DNA of 64,000 nt. It comes from Acidobacteriaceae bacterium. GTDB taxonomy: Bacteria; Acidobacteriota; Terriglobia; Terriglobales; Acidobacteriaceae. Positions 61,601-64,000 of the stretch are shown piece by piece. The stretch spans positions 1 through 64,000 of the forward strand of contig DAHVZT010000054.1 of assembly GCA_027323885.1 (NCBI GenBank). The letters are read 5' to 3'. How positions within the stretch are numbered: position 1 is the stretch's first letter; every line of letters begins with the position of its first letter. A program made the translations under genes and the position numbers. Below the pieces are notes generated by a model that was given only the letters and a program-made list of their open reading frames with translations, was not told the DNA's origin and did no database searches.

Positions 61601-63307
61601 GTGCTCCATTCCTTATCCAAGTTTGCGCAAGCATGCCTTGTGTTTGCGCTAAGTACCATCGGCCACGCATCGGCCATCGACACAGTGCGCGGGGCGGATC
61701 ATGCGTGTGCGCAGTGCCACAAAGGAATCTACCGAAGTTACATCGAGACTACGATGGCAAACGCCAGCGGCCCGGCAATCAATGCTGCGGTCCCGGGAGC
61801 GTTTACCCAGGCCTCGTCCGGAATAACCTATCGGATAAAGATAGAGAACGGAAATGTACTTCTTACATACAAGCGCGCCGGCAACCCGTCGCTTTCCGGG
61901 CAATACAGGCTGCAATATTTCTTCGGCTCAGGACGCCAAGGTACATCCTTCATTTACTCCCGAGACGATTATCTGTTTGAAGCTCCTCTGAGTTATTACG
62001 CAGCCAAATCCAGCTATGATCTTCGCCCCGGTTATCTCCAGGCGAAAGAGATGCCATCGGCGCTGCCATTGAACTCGCAATGCCTCATCTGCCACATGAG
62101 CGGCGTCCGGAAGGAAGACTCAGGCACCGTCAACCACTACAGCGGCCCTCCATTTCTCCATGGCGGTATCACCTGCGAGGCTTGTCATGGCGACACGACC
62201 GCACATGTGCTCCACCATGGTAAGGGAGGCCTATTGGTGCTTTCCAAGCTCGGTCCCTTGGAGCGGGATTCAATCTGCTTGAGATGTCATCTGGAATCTG
62301 AGACGTCCGTTGCTCGACGGGGTAAAAGCCTATTGGATTTCAAATCTGGAGATCGCCTGTCGGACGACGTTTCATACTTCATCTATACAGGAGAGCAGGG
62401 AAGTACAGGCCGCGCCGTTAGCCAGGTAGAAGCCTTGGCGATGAGTGAATGCAAGCGAAGTAGCGGAGGGCGCATGTCATGTACGACTTGTCACGATCCT
62501 CACTCCACGCCAGCACCCTCTGAGCGAAGTTCATATTACAGGGCGAAATGTCTGGCCTGCCATTCTCAGCCACTGTTTGCATCTTCGCACTACAGCAATG
62601 TTCCCGACTGCACCATCTGCCACATGCCAAAGTCCTCCACCTCGGACATCCCGCACGCACAGGTTACGGACCACCGCATTCTGCGCACACAGCAGGAGGG
62701 CGAGCATGCCCCGGAAGCCCAACCAGCAGACCATGACAGAACGCTTATGCCAGTACCTGGAATAGGCGAACGACCGTCCGTTCGAAGCTTCGGGCTTGCC
62801 TTTTATAAAGTAGGCCTGAAGGGCGATCCTGATGCGATGAAGAACGCCTGGGATTTGCTTCAGAAAGCATTGCAAGGCAACCCAAACGACAGCGAAGTTC
62901 TTTCCGCATTGGGCTTCATAGCGCGGTTGAGGGGAGACGTTACGCAATCGGCGGAGTTTCTGGAGAAAGGCTACCAAGTCGATCCGGCAAATGTTTACGT
63001 AGCGAACGACGTTGGCGTTTTACTTGCTTCTTCGGGCAAGCTGAATCAGGCTGAAATCGTGTGGAAGGAGCTTTTTGCCCGCAATCAGGACCTAGTGGAT
63101 TTGGGTGACAATCTGGCTCTATTACAGTGCCAACTGGGAGAGAAATCGGCTGCAAGTGAAACCCTTCAGAGGGTGCTTCAATTTAGTCCAGACCACCAGG
63201 CAACTCGACAGCTTCTCGCCAGGATTCAATCGGGAGACAAGCGGTGCATCTCGAGTAACGCCAGCCACGGTGAGATCCCGGCTCCGACTGAAAACCACGT
63301 TCAGTAA
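61601..63307 (+). CDS. Multiheme c-type cytochrome (7 CxxCH) with C-terminal TPR region
   Basis: CAQCH, CLICH, CEACH, CLRCH, CTTCH, CLACH, CTICH; signal peptide; TPR-like C-terminus. Confidence 0.85.
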   Translation: MLHSLSKFAQACLVFALSTIGHASAIDTVRGADHACAQCHKGIYRSYIETTMANASGPAINAAVPGAFTQASSGITYRIKIENGNVLLTYKRAGNPSLSGQYRLQYFFGSGRQGTSFIYSRDDYLFEAPLSYYAAKSSYDLRPGYLQAKEMPSALPLNSQCLICHMSGVRKEDSGTVNHYSGPPFLHGGITCEACHGDTTAHVLHHGKGGLLVLSKLGPLERDSICLRCHLESETSVARRGKSLLDFKSGDRLSDDVSYFIYTGEQGSTGRAVSQVEALAMSECKRSSGGRMSCTTCHDPHSTPAPSERSSYYRAKCLACHSQPLFASSHYSNVPDCTICHMPKSSTSDIPHAQVTDHRILRTQQEGEHAPEAQPADHDRTLMPVPGIGERPSVRSFGLAFYKVGLKGDPDAMKNAWDLLQKALQGNPNDSEVLSALGFIARLRGDVTQSAEFLEKGYQVDPANVYVANDVGVLLASSGKLNQAEIVWKELFARNQDLVDLGDNLALLQCQLGEKSAASETLQRVLQFSPDHQATRQLLARIQSGDKRCISSNASHGEIPAPTENHVQ

Positions 63308-63805
63308 CTTTTGCCCGAGCATTGCACAAGCAATGCGGACCGATCGATCGCCACTCGCAAGCTTCGGCAGCGCGATTTGATCTGAGGCATGGAGTTGCGT
63401 GCTGACGGTCGGCGCTGAGAGTAAGCGATGCAATGAGTGAAATGCACCGGAACGGCTGAGGCGAATCTCTTCCGTATGTGGACGTGACAAGCCAGAAGCG
63501 AGCCCTGGCTTGCCCGGGCCTTGAGAACGATTACTTGCTGCCTTGCTGCTTTGAGCTTCCCTGTGCTTTTTGCGTTCCGCCCACCGCTTGCGCATCGCTT
63601 CCGCAATCCGTTTGCGCCCTTCCGGCGAAAGACGGCGTTTACGTGTGGAGGGGTGGGCAACGTGGCTTGCAGCCGCCTTATGTGCGGCTGCAGCTTTGGG
63701 GCGTCCGGGTCCACGTTTCGAGCCCGTCCCGGCTAGCACAGCGCGTGCTTGCTGCAGTCGTTCGATTTCTGCGTCGATTACTTCAATTACGTGATCGAAA
63801 TCCAC
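63122..63805 (-). CDS. Small basic DNA-binding-like protein (AT-hook-like RGPGRPK); C-terminal part doubtful
   Basis: 'MDFDHVIEVIDAEIERLQQARAVLAGTGSKRGPGRPKAAAAHK...RKRRLSPEGRKRIAEAMRKRWAERKK'; ORF then runs antisense into the cytochrome gene. Confidence 0.5.
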   Translation of the reverse strand: MDFDHVIEVIDAEIERLQQARAVLAGTGSKRGPGRPKAAAAHKAAASHVAHPSTRKRRLSPEGRKRIAEAMRKRWAERKKHREAQSSKAASNRSQGPGKPGLASGLSRPHTEEIRLSRSGAFHSLHRLLSAPTVSTQLHASDQIALPKLASGDRSVRIACAMLGQKLLNVVFSRSRDLTVAGVTRDAPLVSRLNPGEKLSSCLVVWTKLKHPLKGFTCSRFLSQLAL

Positions 63806-63917
63806 AATTCCTCCTGGAGTTATCAGCTCATCCTAACCGATCAGCTATGCACGGTAAATGCAGTAGGACGAATAGCTGACTCTTTCACCATACATAACTA
63901 TTAGAGGTAAGCGCAAA

Positions 63918-64000
63918 TGACCGCTCTCGAACAATGGGCACCAAAAAAGATCCTCGAGCTTATAAAGGTGGATCATTGGAGGATTCCACTGCACGACTTA
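63918..64000 (+). CDS. Start of an unidentified CDS truncated by window edge (MTALEQWAPKKILELIKVDHWRIPLHDL...)
   Basis: Open frame from ATG to window end; no family recognised. Confidence 0.35.

Noticed and set aside
1-64000. Searched by eye for CRISPR arrays, tRNAs, rRNA, IS ends, phage genes and defence systems
   Set aside because: No regularly spaced repeats, transposase/integrase-like proteins or convincing tRNA cloverleaf sequences seen; a tRNAscan/Infernal run would be needed to exclude small RNAs.

Overview
This is a typical high-GC acidobacterial-type chromosomal window (lineage inferred from gene content, not tested) with about 40 protein genes. I found no tRNA, rRNA, CRISPR array, IS element or prophage. 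Main blocks: bifunctional Tal-Pgi C-terminus (truncated at the left edge), phospholipase C-like phosphoesterase, BON protein, PpiD/SurA-like PPIase, malQ; a degenerate M1 peptidase, lpxB, MsbA-like ABC exporter; hemW, ltaE, phoB/phoR-like two-component pair; mocA/xdhC; htpX, ychF, ZIP transporter, SDR; rimP-nusA-infB; VWA-domain protein, ffh, GH32; a divergent sulfate-assimilation locus (cysD-cysN-cysH on the minus strand, sulfite reductase-siroheme synthase on the plus strand); a LacI regulator; and a mannoside-type locus with two GH38 alpha-mannosidases, a TonB-dependent receptor, ASPIC/UnbV and TPR proteins and a 7-heme cytochrome-TPR protein. The most interesting signal is in the 470-bp gap between cysD and the sulfite reductase gene. 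Each divergent transcript appears to begin at or a few nt before a tiny unannotated Cys/Met-rich ORF (MKFHTMTSSMCCMCMCSMRLRRSFV* on plus; MALRGQMRCMCCMSLDMCMRSQRGKPD* on minus). Each ORF is followed by a strong intrinsic terminator just ahead of the structural gene, and the last codons of each ORF can pair with the 5' arm of that terminator. This looks like a matched pair of divergent cysteine-responsive ribosome-mediated transcription attenuators. All calls are by eye from sequence; no folding or database search was run.
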